Shown here one piece after another: positions 36,786 through 47,800 of a stretch of 64,000 nucleotides of DNA. The stretch is from the NCBI GenBank assembly GCA_023078555.1, contig CM041199.1, positions 124,001-188,000 on the forward strand, read 5' to 3'. The notes beneath the pieces are model-generated. The model was not told where the DNA came from, searched no databases, and saw nothing but the letters and a program-made list of their open reading frames with translations. Origin of the DNA: Ulva prolifera. Taxonomy: Eukaryota > Chlorophyta > Ulvophyceae > Ulvales > Ulvaceae. Numbering within the stretch: position 1 is the stretch's first letter; every line of letters begins with the position of its first letter. The translations under genes and the position numbers were made by a program.

Positions 36786-39700
36786 GACGTACGACGTCAT
36801 GTGGCGCGAAGCCATCATGGACCTCCTCGATCAATTAGAAGCGGAAAATCCTGAGGATCCAGCGTTGGCTCCCAGGGAATTCTCTGAATGGGCTTGTATC
36901 TACATCAGGTACCTGCAAATATTCAGGAAGCTCGAGGCTGCATACGATCAGATGGTACATCCACAGAAATTAGTAGACATGAAGCGCGCATTGGAAGCGT
37001 GCATGGGCCGCATGCTAGAAGTCCGGCATTGGCTTGTCAAGCTTAAAAAAGGCGCTGACTTCCTCAACATTGATGACATTCTCGTCGATCTGAAATTGAC
37101 TCCTGAGGAACTGGAGATACCCGTTCCACGGTACTTTCGTCTAGACAATCAGAAGGTCTCTTCTCACGTTACCTGATAACCTCACGCTTCTTTTGTGGCT
37201 CCATCAGCGATTCAACGGCTGTCACGAACACCCACGAGTGTGGCACAGAACATACAAAGTTATTGTTTGATAAGTATAAACTCTGATCGACGTGATGAAG
37301 CACAGTGCTGCTACATGTTCTGCCTAGTCGTGTGTAGCCCGCACAGCTGTGCTCTGCCAGAAACCTGCACCCAGGCATACACAATCAATGCTGACCACCA
37401 CAATGCAGGCACTCGACACACGAGACATCTTTCTGGAGCAACTCATCAAGAACTTCAACCCGAAGCGAATAGAAAAGCCATCCAGCCTGGACTCTGGTTC
37501 AGCTCTGCCTCTAGATGAGGCGGTCGCCATCCTCCAGCGCAACGAGCGCGGCAGGCAGGCGCGGCAGGTCGCTCGCATCAAGCTCATCAACAAAAAGCAG
37601 AGGCAACTCGCTGACCGCCGCAATCGCACGGGTGTGGCGCTGACCCATGAGATGGCTGTCACCAAGATCCAGTCGGCGCTGCGGGGCATGCTCTGGAGGC
37701 GCCGCATCCGTGCACAGGCCGATGCGGTGCGCCCCCCTCCCTGCAGCCATGCAGCAATCGCCCTACTTCACATCAGCCACAGATGTCTCTGTAGCCGATG
37801 TGTGCCTGTAGTGTGTGCCGGCTGCGATGAATGAGGACAAAGTGGGGGGTTCAGACCAGAGCTGTGTCCTGGGAGGAGGTCCACTGGTATGTTGAGCACT
37901 GATCTAGCAGCCTCTCGCTCACACGCACCATACATTCTGCGCTAGCCACCAAATTCTCAGTGTTCCACCGGGCACAGGTGCCTTCTGACATCGTTCACTG
38001 GCAGGGGCCTCACACGTGTATGCATCAGTGGCTCACCACCAGCATCGGATCCGCCCGCGCTCTCAACCCGGCATGGGTGTCGCGCTCCTCAAGCCGCTGT
38101 CTTACGGAGACGAAGACAACGAGGCACATAGCACCGCGAGAACAGCGAGCATCTCAAGAACAGGTCCAGAAACCCAGCCCGATGCACCCAAGCCACAGCC
38201 AGCCGCCAGCACGGAATCAGCACCCGTCCAAACCCGGCACTGAGCACAGCACACCGCGCCCCGCACAAGCCGCTGTGTGTTGCACTCCTGAGCCGACTGT
38301 TTTACGCGCTCCCGGCCCGGCCGTGTGTTGGCTCCCGAGATATCTATGTCCTCGCTCCTGACCCAGCTTTTTGTTGCGCTCCCAAGGCAGCTCCGTGTTG
38401 CACTCCCGAGCCTGCTGTGTCCGCGCCCCCGAGCCAGCTATGTCCGCGCCCCCGACCTGGCTGTGTGCCGCGCTCAGGAGCTGGTGTTCATCGGCATGAA
38501 GCCGGCGGCGGCGGCGGAGGGGCGCGACCCGCAGGAGCTGGAGGCCCGCAACGCCGCGCGCCGCAAGCTGCTGCAGGCCGAGAATCGGCGCGAGCTCGAG
38601 CGCGACGTCGAGGCGATCAAGGCCAAGGTGCATGAGACGGAGGGCCTCGACATGCGCGAGACGGTCCAGGACAAGATCAACTCGTGGTTCGTGGAGAACC
38701 GGCACCCCGAGACCGGGGAGTACCCGGACTTCCCGGACCACGAAGACGGCGGGTACGGCGACAGCCCCGCCCTGCTTCCGTGTGCAGAGTACATTGAATT
38801 TGGATTTTGTTAGCAGTATCCTGGTGGGATGTTGACAACACCGGATGACCGAGACCACATTTGCTGTTTGGGTTTGCAAGTAGGCACAAGTGTGTTTGTG
38901 TACATATGTATGCATGGCATACAAGTGGTATGCACCTTCTGAGCTTGCACTGTGCTGGCCATGCGGCCGCATGGCTGTCTGCGGCGGCCCTGTGGCGGCC
39001 TGTCCGCAGCACTTCGGACTCAGTATGCTTTGCCGCTCCGTCTCCAGTGGTGAGAGAAAGTTGGTGTGACGTTGCGGGCGCCCAAGGTAGCGTGTCGATG
39101 GGCGAACCACAGCCACCGGGAATCTCCAAGCACGAGGTCGCCGGCACGTGCTTCTGTGCATGCGTGGCATGCCGCTTGAAGATGCGTGGGTAATGCACAC
39201 TGAACATGCCGGCCTCATGCATGTATGCTGCGCAGGTCAAAGATCATCCTCAACCCACCTCCGCCTCCACCAGAGCCTGACCCGGCTGCAGAGGCCGCCG
39301 CAGCGAAAGGGGGGAAGGCGCCGGCTGGAGACAAGGGCAAGGGGGCCAAGGGCAAGGGTGGCAAGGCAGACGCCCAGGAGGACGCAGAGACCCCGGAAGA
39401 GGTACGGTCGGACCCAGGACAAGGTGACACAGCTCTGGCCCCGCCTGTATGTGTGGTCGCTGCCCAGCCCGGTGTGGTGCCGGTCAGCTAGCCACAGCTA
39501 CTTTTTCTAAGTCTGCACGCCTGGGATTCTGAGCACACTCCTTTGTTTTGCGAGAATGCACAGCATGGCGAAGACCAGCTCCTCGCCCGCCTGGTAGCAT
39601 GGCGGGGGCCGGGGGGCAGTCGTTGGGCAGGCTTACACGTAGCTGCTGCGAGCGTCCACCTATGCTGCGTGCACCGTGCAAATGGCAGCGCATGTGCGCC

Positions 39701-42700
39701 GCATGCCAAGCCCCAGTGGCCAAGCCCCACGCGTTGCAACCGGCGCGGCCGGCCGGCCACACACATGCAGATGTGACCATGCCTCTACAGTTCGTCCTGG
39801 TAGCTCATGCACGATTACGTGTCTGCGGGGCGCGTGCAGGTCATCCCGAGCGTGTTTGTGCCGGCGATCGAGCGCGCTGTGCAAGAGTTTGTCGCGAAGT
39901 GGCAGGACCGCGACGAGAGCATGAACTTCGCGCAGCGGTACGACCCCGACCTCGTGAAGGACGAGCTGCGGCCGCTCGTCTTTGAGGAGCTGCGGCTGCA
40001 GGTCGACGAGGAGATGCGCATCCTCCTCGAGAACCTCAAGGTGCGCCTCCCTGGGCCTCACCATGGCTGGACGCAATGTGTTCACCGGTGCTCGATGCAC
40101 AGCCGTTCATCGTCCGTTTTCGTTCGGCCGACATTTACACAGTCACACGGGTGGGAGTGCGATGGTAGCTGCAGAGATGTGGGATGTCCTGCCGTACCGG
40201 CTGTGTCTTGAGCTGCATGTACACAACAACGTGCACGGGATGCGGCGTATGCTGATACCGTTGTGGAGTCCACGCACCACCACGCCTGGACCGACGCTGG
40301 GTGTGTGCATCGCCGCTGAGCCGCGGCACCGCTGGTAGGGGTGAGGGCTCCGCTGCCGGCCGGTGGAGCGATGCCGAGTCACTGGATTCACAAATCCATG
40401 AGCCGTGCCCGGTGCTGCATCGCCAGCCACGCCTGCAGCATGGCTCCACCGGCCACCTTCTGCCCTGGATGCCACAGGTGGCCACTACCGGTGTGTGTGC
40501 AGGATATGGTTGATGCCGAGAAGGCCGCCAAGTCCGGCAAGAAGGTCAAGAAGCGGAAGAAGAAGAAAAAGAAGAAGAAGAAGGGCGGGAAGAAGGGCAA
40601 GAAGAAGAAGGACCTCACGGCGGACCGCGCCCTCGAGCACCTCTACGTCGAGATGGTATCCAACGGCATCCTCCAGCAGCCCCTCAAGGTGCCCCCCCCC
40701 CCCCTTTCTGCCGCCTGGCCACCCTGCTGCAGCCCTGCTGCGGTCTGCATCGTCCATCTTCTTTTACCTCGTCGATTTGTAGGCTCGTGCTCGGGCCCCA
40801 TGCATGTCGGCGTCACGTCATGTCTGGTGCTTTGCCAAGGCGGTATAATGAGATTCAGACATTGTTGCGAGGTTAGAGTGTGATCAATTGGGCCGTGGTG
40901 GGATGTGCGGCTCGGTGTTGTGATGGGGCTTCGTTCCAACGCTTGAGGCGGCTGTGCCATGTGGGGGTGACATCGATGCTGCGGGTCCACCACTGCAGGC
41001 GACATTTACCGCCTCAGACCATTTCAATGTGGTGTGTGCGGGCACATGAGTGCGAAATCTTGGTATGGTAGAACAACACAGCTGCAATCTTTTTGCTGCG
41101 GCAGAGCTAGGCCACTTCCATTTTTTTGTTGGGGCCGCCAACCCGCGTAAAGAACCCGCGGCTATCACCTGCTCATTGTGGTCGGGCCTGCCCGACCACA
41201 CTATTGTGCTGGTCATCAGTCAGTAGACTCATCACTGGTGGCACCGGTGCAGGTGAAGATGTCGGACTACCTCGGGGCGCCGCACTTCAACGCCGCCGCG
41301 CTCGAGCGCTCCGGCGCGCTGCCGGACGCGAGCATGGCGCAGGTGCGGCAGGCGCTGACGGAGTTTGCGGTGCTGCCGCTGGGCAGCGCGCACGTGCACG
41401 AGCGCCTCGAGCCCCACCTCAAGGCCGTGCTGCTCTACGGCCAGCACAACACCGGCAAGAAGCTGCTCGCGCACGCCATCGCCAACTCCACCGGTGCGGC
41501 CGTCCCCCCTTCGCTGGCCCGACACCCATCATGAGGCGGACTCCTCGGACTGAGGGAATGTGGCGAGCGGATCCCACAGCTTTTACATGAGTACATGTTC
41601 GGAGCCATGCCTGCGGCCGCATGTCCCGCGAACTTTACCTCCTCTCACCGGCCAGGTCATCTCGGCTCCCTGCGGTGCACCTCAGTACACGGTCCTATCT
41701 TCCTACACCACGGGCGGAGCTGGCGGCAGATGTCTTGTGGATGCGTCTACTGCTTGCAGGTGTCAGGTTCTGTTGTGGGTTGTCGAAGTGTGTCGGAGGT
41801 GTGTAGGCGCACTCGTGGCCACTGTTCGTGAAATCGCCCGCAGCAGCCCAGTTGGGAGGTACTTGCACCACGCAGCGAGGCGCATGGCCTCTGACATCCG
41901 CGCTGTCAACAGGCGTTCGGTGTTTCACCGACAAAAGGCACAGATCTCGCCGCCGTGTGTGTCCTTGCACAATAGAGTTCGTGGTAGTGGCTCCATTGCA
42001 GGCCGTGCTCTGCAGTTCACAGCAGGGAGGTTGTGTGGCTGTAGGCGCCAACTTCTTCAACTTGAGTCCGCGCAACACGGACGGCAAGTACCAGAAGAAG
42101 GCGGTCGCGATGATGCTCCACATCGTCTTCAAGGTCGCAAAGACGATGGCTCCCAGCGTGATCTTCATTGACGAGGTTGAGAAGGTGTTCCTCTCGGACA
42201 AGAAGAAGCTCAAGGAGTTTGCATCTGTGGAGCCGTACAACCGCATCAAGAAGGAGCTTGCAAAGGTGAGGCGGCCGCCGTGCAGTTTCGCTGCTTGGGG
42301 GCTCTTCACTGTATGCATGCATGATTACATGTGATTACGCACCCATTACATATAATTAGATGCCCATGCAGTTTCGCTGTGCAGTTATGCAGTGCTCTTT
42401 GCTGTACACTTTTACCCTGCGGTGTATGCCATGCATTTTCGCTGTGAAGTGTTGCTGGGTGCATATGCTGTGCACTGAAACGTCTCAGGTTTTGCTGTCA
42501 AAACAAATTCTTGTGTTTCAGCCCAGTGTTCCAGATGCAACATTCATTCCACACCCTGATAGCCGGGATAGCTCAGTCGGTAGAGCGCAGGACTCTTAAC
42601 TCGAGTGCCATCCTGTGGTCGTGGGTTCAAGCCCCACTTTCGGTAATGAGGTCTGTGACCGGTTTTGCTTGTGCACATTCATCGCACGTGTTTTCCTAAT

Positions 42701-44402
42701 GATATACAAAAGCACACGATATCGATGAGCCGATTGACGAGTTGTCACTGCTCCGATGGAGGGGTGTTAGTAGCAGCTACATGTCGAGGGTGGTCGTACT
42801 GGAGCGGTGTGCTCAGAGATGGTATTTCTTTGAATTAGTTCAGTCTGTGTACGAACGCTGTGTCGATCCTGGGATCAATGGTGTTGGTTGCAATTCCTGG
42901 CAGCACGCTTTCTGGGGCTCTGCCTCACACAACGGCCCGAGCCCTTGGGCATCATTCCATCTTGCCTCCCCGGAATGTTGTGCCATGTCTTCATTGAGCC
43001 TACGTAGGCACACCATCGGGATTGAGGGTGCGGGTGTAGGAGATGAAGCAGCTCAAGCCCGGGGAGCGGGTGCTCGTCATCGGGGCGTCCTCGGAGCCGC
43101 AGCTGTGCGTCAAGAAGGACGAGAAGGCGCTGCTGGGGTTCTTCCAGAAGCACGTCTGCCTGCCGCCGCCGGACTACGCGTCGCGCAAGCTGCTGCTGCC
43201 CGGCCTCGTCGGCCGCCACGGCGGCGCCGTCGACGCTGACTTTGACTGGCCGACACTCGCGCAGATCACCGAGCGGTACACCTCCGGACAGCTCGACCAG
43301 GTGCGGCCCCAAAAACACATGATATTCTCAGGGTAAACCTGCAGGCAGCTCAGCCAGGCGCGGCCCTGAAATTCATAAAATTCTCAGTCTAAACCTGCGC
43401 ATGCTGGGGTTCTGGATTGCGAGGCATGTGCGCTGCCCGTCAGATGGGCGGCTGCTGGTGACTAGAGGCTTGTTCGGTGTGGAAGTATCGCAATCTGATG
43501 ATCTGGCTGCTAGACCACCGGATCCTTGCATGCTTTGACGAAGCAAGGGTTCCAGGGTTTAGCAGTCATATAACTGGAGTGCCTCGCAATGTGCCTGCTT
43601 AGGCGCGTGGGATGAGGATGTCCAGCCGCATGGGCGGCCGCGCACTGTGACGAGGCTGGTCGCATATGGTCCTGTGTGAATTGATCGCAGCACTGTGAAT
43701 TGTTGTGAAGTTCCTCAGGACAGCGCCCAGCTCGAACTGTTTTACATGGACGGAACTGAGGAACAGAGCCAAGGGCGCGCCACTCGCTGGCACATTCTGG
43801 AAGCATCTCGCACTTGTGCTGCTTGGATTCGGCCTCTCATACATTCGGATCAATCATTGATGCAGAGAACATGCGGTGGGGGCATGCTCACCGGCCCGGG
43901 CCGTGCCGTGCTGTGTTGACACCGTGTGACAGCGTCAGGCTGGCGTGCTGCTCTTGAATTTTCGCCATATTCATGAATTGTATATACAAGTACATGCGCA
44001 CTGTGTATGCGCAGGTACATGCAAAGGCTGTAGATCGGTGGTGGTGCTCCTGCGCTGGGTTGGTGATTGTGTTCTTGCGCTGCTTGCTGGTTTCGCGGTG
44101 CTGCCCGCCGGGTGTGTTCTCGTGACGTGCAGAGGCTGCAGGTGGTGGCGAGCATTCTGACGCCGCGCCGGCTCGCCCGCCTCGCGGTCCCCAGCTCCGC
44201 CAACAGGCTGCAGATGGAGGAGTTCATCAACTGGCTCGCGAAGGTGCAGCCGGTGTCACAGGACGCGGAGGACGCTCTGCGCAAAGTCACCGAGGCGACG
44301 CCGGCGCGCGTAGCGCGGCGTGCGGCTGCCGGGGACGGCGGCGGCGGTGGGGACAAGGGTGGGGGGAAGAAGGGCGGCGGGAAGAAGAAGAAGAAGAAGT
44401 GA
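36786..44402 (+). CDS. DRC11: Dynein regulatory complex subunit 11 (IQ and AAA domain protein, IQCA1/DRC11)
   Basis: A subunit of the axonemal nexin-dynein regulatory complex, which links doublet microtubules and controls ciliary beating. Ten exons join in phase: 36786-37155, 37409-37726, 38478-38752, 39236-39401, 39840-40040, 40503-40688, 41253-41493, 42045-42265, 43040-43300, 44142-44402 (at least 832 residues). In order: an N-terminal helical region with YIRYLQIFRKLE and YDQMVHPQK; IQ motifs near AVAILQRNERGRQAR and TKIQSALRGMLWRRR; the FIGM segment; PDFPDHEDGGSK; a helical QVDEEMR segment; a run of Lys; the AAA-like domain; and a Lys-rich tail. The P-loop reads GQHNTGKK, with Lys where ATPases have Ser/Thr. 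Walker B is IFIDEVEK. The first exon starts at an acceptor, so the start codon is upstream. It shows that the host builds motile cilia. Confidence 0.93.
38101..38160 (+). repeat. Dispersed repeat family D, copy in DRC11 intron 2
   Basis: GCACATAGCACCGCGA followed by AACAGCGAGCATC aligns with the family-D core at 6518-6672. It lies inside intron 37727-38477 in the same genomic orientation as the 6.5 kb copies. Confidence 0.6.
42562..42645 (+). tRNA. tRNA-Lys (anticodon CUU) with an 11-base intron
   Basis: The acceptor GCCGGGA pairs with TTTCGGT (three G-U pairs), discriminator A at 42645. The D arm GCTC-AGTCGGTA-GAGC holds the A box. The anticodon stem CAGGA (42588-42592) pairs with TCCTG (42611-42615) only if 11 bases, 42599-42609, are removed one base 3' of the CTT anticodon, the canonical tRNA intron position. 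The T arm is GTGGG-TTCAAGC-CCCAC. It lies inside DRC11 intron 42266-43039 on the same strand. Confidence 0.95.
44071..44130 (-). repeat. Dispersed repeat family D, reverse copy in last DRC11 intron
   Basis: GCTTGCTGGTTTCGCGGTGC followed by TGCCCGCC is the reverse complement of the family-D core. It ends about ten bases before the acceptor of the last DRC11 exon (44142), so it supplies much of that acceptor's upstream context. Confidence 0.7.
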
Positions 44403-44864
44403 GGACTGCGGCAGACTGGAACGCATGATCGAAGAAGTAGAGATGCGTGCCGTCCGGCCCCACGTGCAGAGCTCTCGCTCTCTTGCGACAAGCTGGTTTT
44501 GGAGGGTTGGGTTGTGCTGGAGGTTCCGAAGGGATTTCATTTGGTGGAAGCAATTCATTCCTTGGGCAGCGGGGCTCTGGGAGTTGGAGCAAAGGCATGG
44601 GCCACGGCTTGTACAGGCATCTTGCAGAGCTGTTGCTTGCAGTTTGAGTCTATCATGTTTGGATATGGCATGGGACGATGGACTGTGATGGCTTGTTTGG
44701 GAAATCTGGAAGCAGGGTACCACTTACATGAACCTTGCCTCGACCTTCCACGCCCAAATTGTTGGCACATATCCAGTCTGTGAGTCGGAGCCTCTCTCAA
44801 AATGCGGTTGGTCACAGCTGACGGTGTGACAAACAACAGGTCTAGCAAGAGCACCACATACGGG

Positions 44865-47800
44865 TCAACGAGTTGGAATATAAAAGGCTGAATCTTCTCT
44901 TCCTGCTTGGATTATGCATGTTTTTGGAACCGTAGCTGGCCGTCTCGAGCTGCTCTGCCTTGATCGATTGGCTGATGCTGGCACCAGTCCTGGACATGTT
45001 GCCCTGAGGAAGTCCACCTCCGCGGATCCAGCACTGCCCCTGCTTCCAGGCGTCCCGAGGCCATAGGCCTTCCGTGTGTCAGGCACTTGACCTGTTGCCT
45101 GGCCCTCCACCGATGTTGCCGATCGCACCGCCGCTTGCAGCTGATCATCCAAGTCTTTCGTCACTGCCTCGGTCAGCAGTGCCAGGTCTCCAGCTGGGAA
45201 GGTCGCAGCAATGGAGGCACGCTGTGTCTCTACTGCTGCCAGGTTGGCCACCGACATGCAGGTGCTTCCACGTGTGGCTGGTGGGGCGCTTCTGAGGGAG
45301 CATCTGCTGTAGAAGGACGTGCTCTTGGTCTGCTCATGCAGCTCCCGCAGACTGGCCCTGATGTGGCTGGCATGGTCTGGCCTGCACGTCTTCAGACTGC
45401 ACTGAGCAACACGTCCGATAAAATAGAGATCGCGTGTTGAAACCATAAGTGTACATGGCATCTGCTGCTGCTCCACAGGCAGAGTACCGCTTCGCTTCGA
45501 GACGTGTTCAGCCTAACTCTATTGGGCCCCGTGGACCTTCCCCGCAGTCCAACATAATTTGTGCTCAGAGACTGAACCAGTCACAGCCTCGCGCCATGAC
45601 ACGCTGACTGTGTGCTAAAAACCCAAATTCTTCGCTGAGGTATTCAGAAGACCAAGTCCCAGTTCAAGAGAAGAGTCCAGCAGCCCAGATGCAGTGTCGC
45701 ACTCACCTGTAGACCTCCAGGAGCGCACACAGCCGCTCGACCTGGTACGCCGTCGCCTGCAGGTGCACGCCGCCGCGGCGCTGCAGCTCGACGGCGGGCG
45801 AGTACGACTGCGCGAGGCGGCCGCCGCCGCCGCCTGCCGTGCGCGTCAGCGCCGGCGGCAGCTTTGCGTCGGAGTACTTGCGCAGCTCCCGCAGCGCCCG
45901 GGCGCGCAGCCGCAGCATGCGCGCCGCGACGCCGGACAGCCACCTCCCTGCACAGGGCAGCCCTGTGCGGCTTCTGCATGTCATGATAGACCGGCACGCA
46001 CAGAGCGCGGGGCTCGCCGGAGCAGTCAGTCCGTGCGGGCGATGTGCAATATTCTTGGTCAAGCGCAGCGGATCAGATACGACTCTGTATCTGATCCGCT
46101 GCGGATAAATTACAGATTTTCTCTCTCGATCTGATCTCTGATCTATCTGATCTACTCTCTCAATCTGACGAAAGTGCCACATATGCTGTGAATGCGCGGG
46201 CGCGGCCACACCGGTTGGAACGTCACAGGCGCGCAGCTCGACGCGGGTGCCGAGCACCAGCAGCGAGGCGCCGACGTGCATGTCCCAGGGGTGCACCGGC
46301 ATGCCGGCCGCCGTCGTGACCGCGTGGACGCCGCGCACGCAGCACTCCCCGCCGCCGCCGCGGCTGCCGCCGGCACGCACGGCGATGTCGAACGTCGCGG
46401 CCCGCATGTCGTACCGCAGCGCCATGTGGCGCGCCGCGATGCCGCCCCCGGCCGACTCCGCAGTGACCCTACATGCGGCTCAGCCGTGCGTGAGTTGTCC
46501 CGACACATGTGGTCCCGTGTATTCGGAGTTGTCAATGTGTCCTCTTCAGGATACGGCTCGGTATATTCAGATTTACTTTGCTTTACGCACGTACGTCACA
46601 ATAACACGAGCCCGGGCCAGTCCATTGCACGGAAGAGCACGCGTCATGGTACACCGGAACTTCTGCACCTGCTGGAAGCCTGCAAGGGCAGACCGCGCAA
46701 TCAGCACCGGGGCGGGTAGCGTGTAAGCTGTCTCTGACGGCATGGCACTGCTACGTACGGACGCAAGGGCCTGGGTGGACACTACGGCAGGTGAGCGCTG
46801 CGGAGCTCCCAGTGCATTGAAGCCAGCGCCACCCAGCTTGCAGGCAACGGCAGCAACATACAACATTCATTCAGGGATCAAAATGGATGTGCTGCGAGCG
46901 TGACCGGTGCAAGACGTTCAGGACTGCAACATGAGTTGCGCGATTCGGAGGTGGTTTGCATGTGTGGTGGTATGTAAATTACACATACCCGGCCATGTGT
47001 GGTGTGCGGTTCCCCACGCGTTGCTGACATGAGAACAAGGAGATAGACAGTTTGATGTTCCAGGCAAATACACCCGATCCGACAACCCACCTAGCATATG
47101 GACTGAAACAGAAACACCAGCTCTGGGTGACATGTAGATTTACGTGGTACCAGCGCCCGTATCCAGTACCAGGCAAGCCACGCGTTGCTCGCAGTGCTAC
47201 CTGCCTTGCATGCTTTGTCCTTGTAACACATGCCCGGCCATGTGTGGTGGTCACAGTGACTGCGTCGCACCTGAGGGTGAGGTCGTCCGACTCCCAGTCC
47301 TCTTGCCACCACGTGAAGAATGTCAGGGAAGTGATGCTGCTGCTGCAGGGACTCTGGCCTGCATGGCATGTACCTGGACTTACTACCTATACACTATACA
47401 AGTGCAGGACCTGAGCACCTCCGCAACAACAGGGTCACATGCCAAAGGGGCACACTGCCTGGCAACCTGCTCCAGGCAATGGTGGCACTATATTACATAA
47501 ATGTTCCCAGCAAGACAGAGCAGTGAGGCTCTATTTTTCCCTTGTTTGTTGTTTTTGGAGGCTACGTCAGTGCTGCTGGATCTGATACGCGGGGGTTGTG
47601 CGAGTGATCACTGCAGGGCACACAGTGATCAAGTGTGGTGATCAATGGATCACTGCAGGGCACACAGTGCCTCATGAAAGATCTCACATCGAAGCCTTGA
47701 CCAGAATGTAGCACTAAGGTAAAGGCAGTGCAGTGCAGTACCATGATTCATGGCTTGAGATCAGCCGGCGGCACCACTGCGTGCCCACCAAACTGAAACT

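Noticed and set aside
40545-40615. Long AAG-rich run that looks like a microsatellite.
   Set aside because: It is in frame in a DRC11 exon and matches the Lys-rich segment present in other DRC11/IQCA1 proteins.
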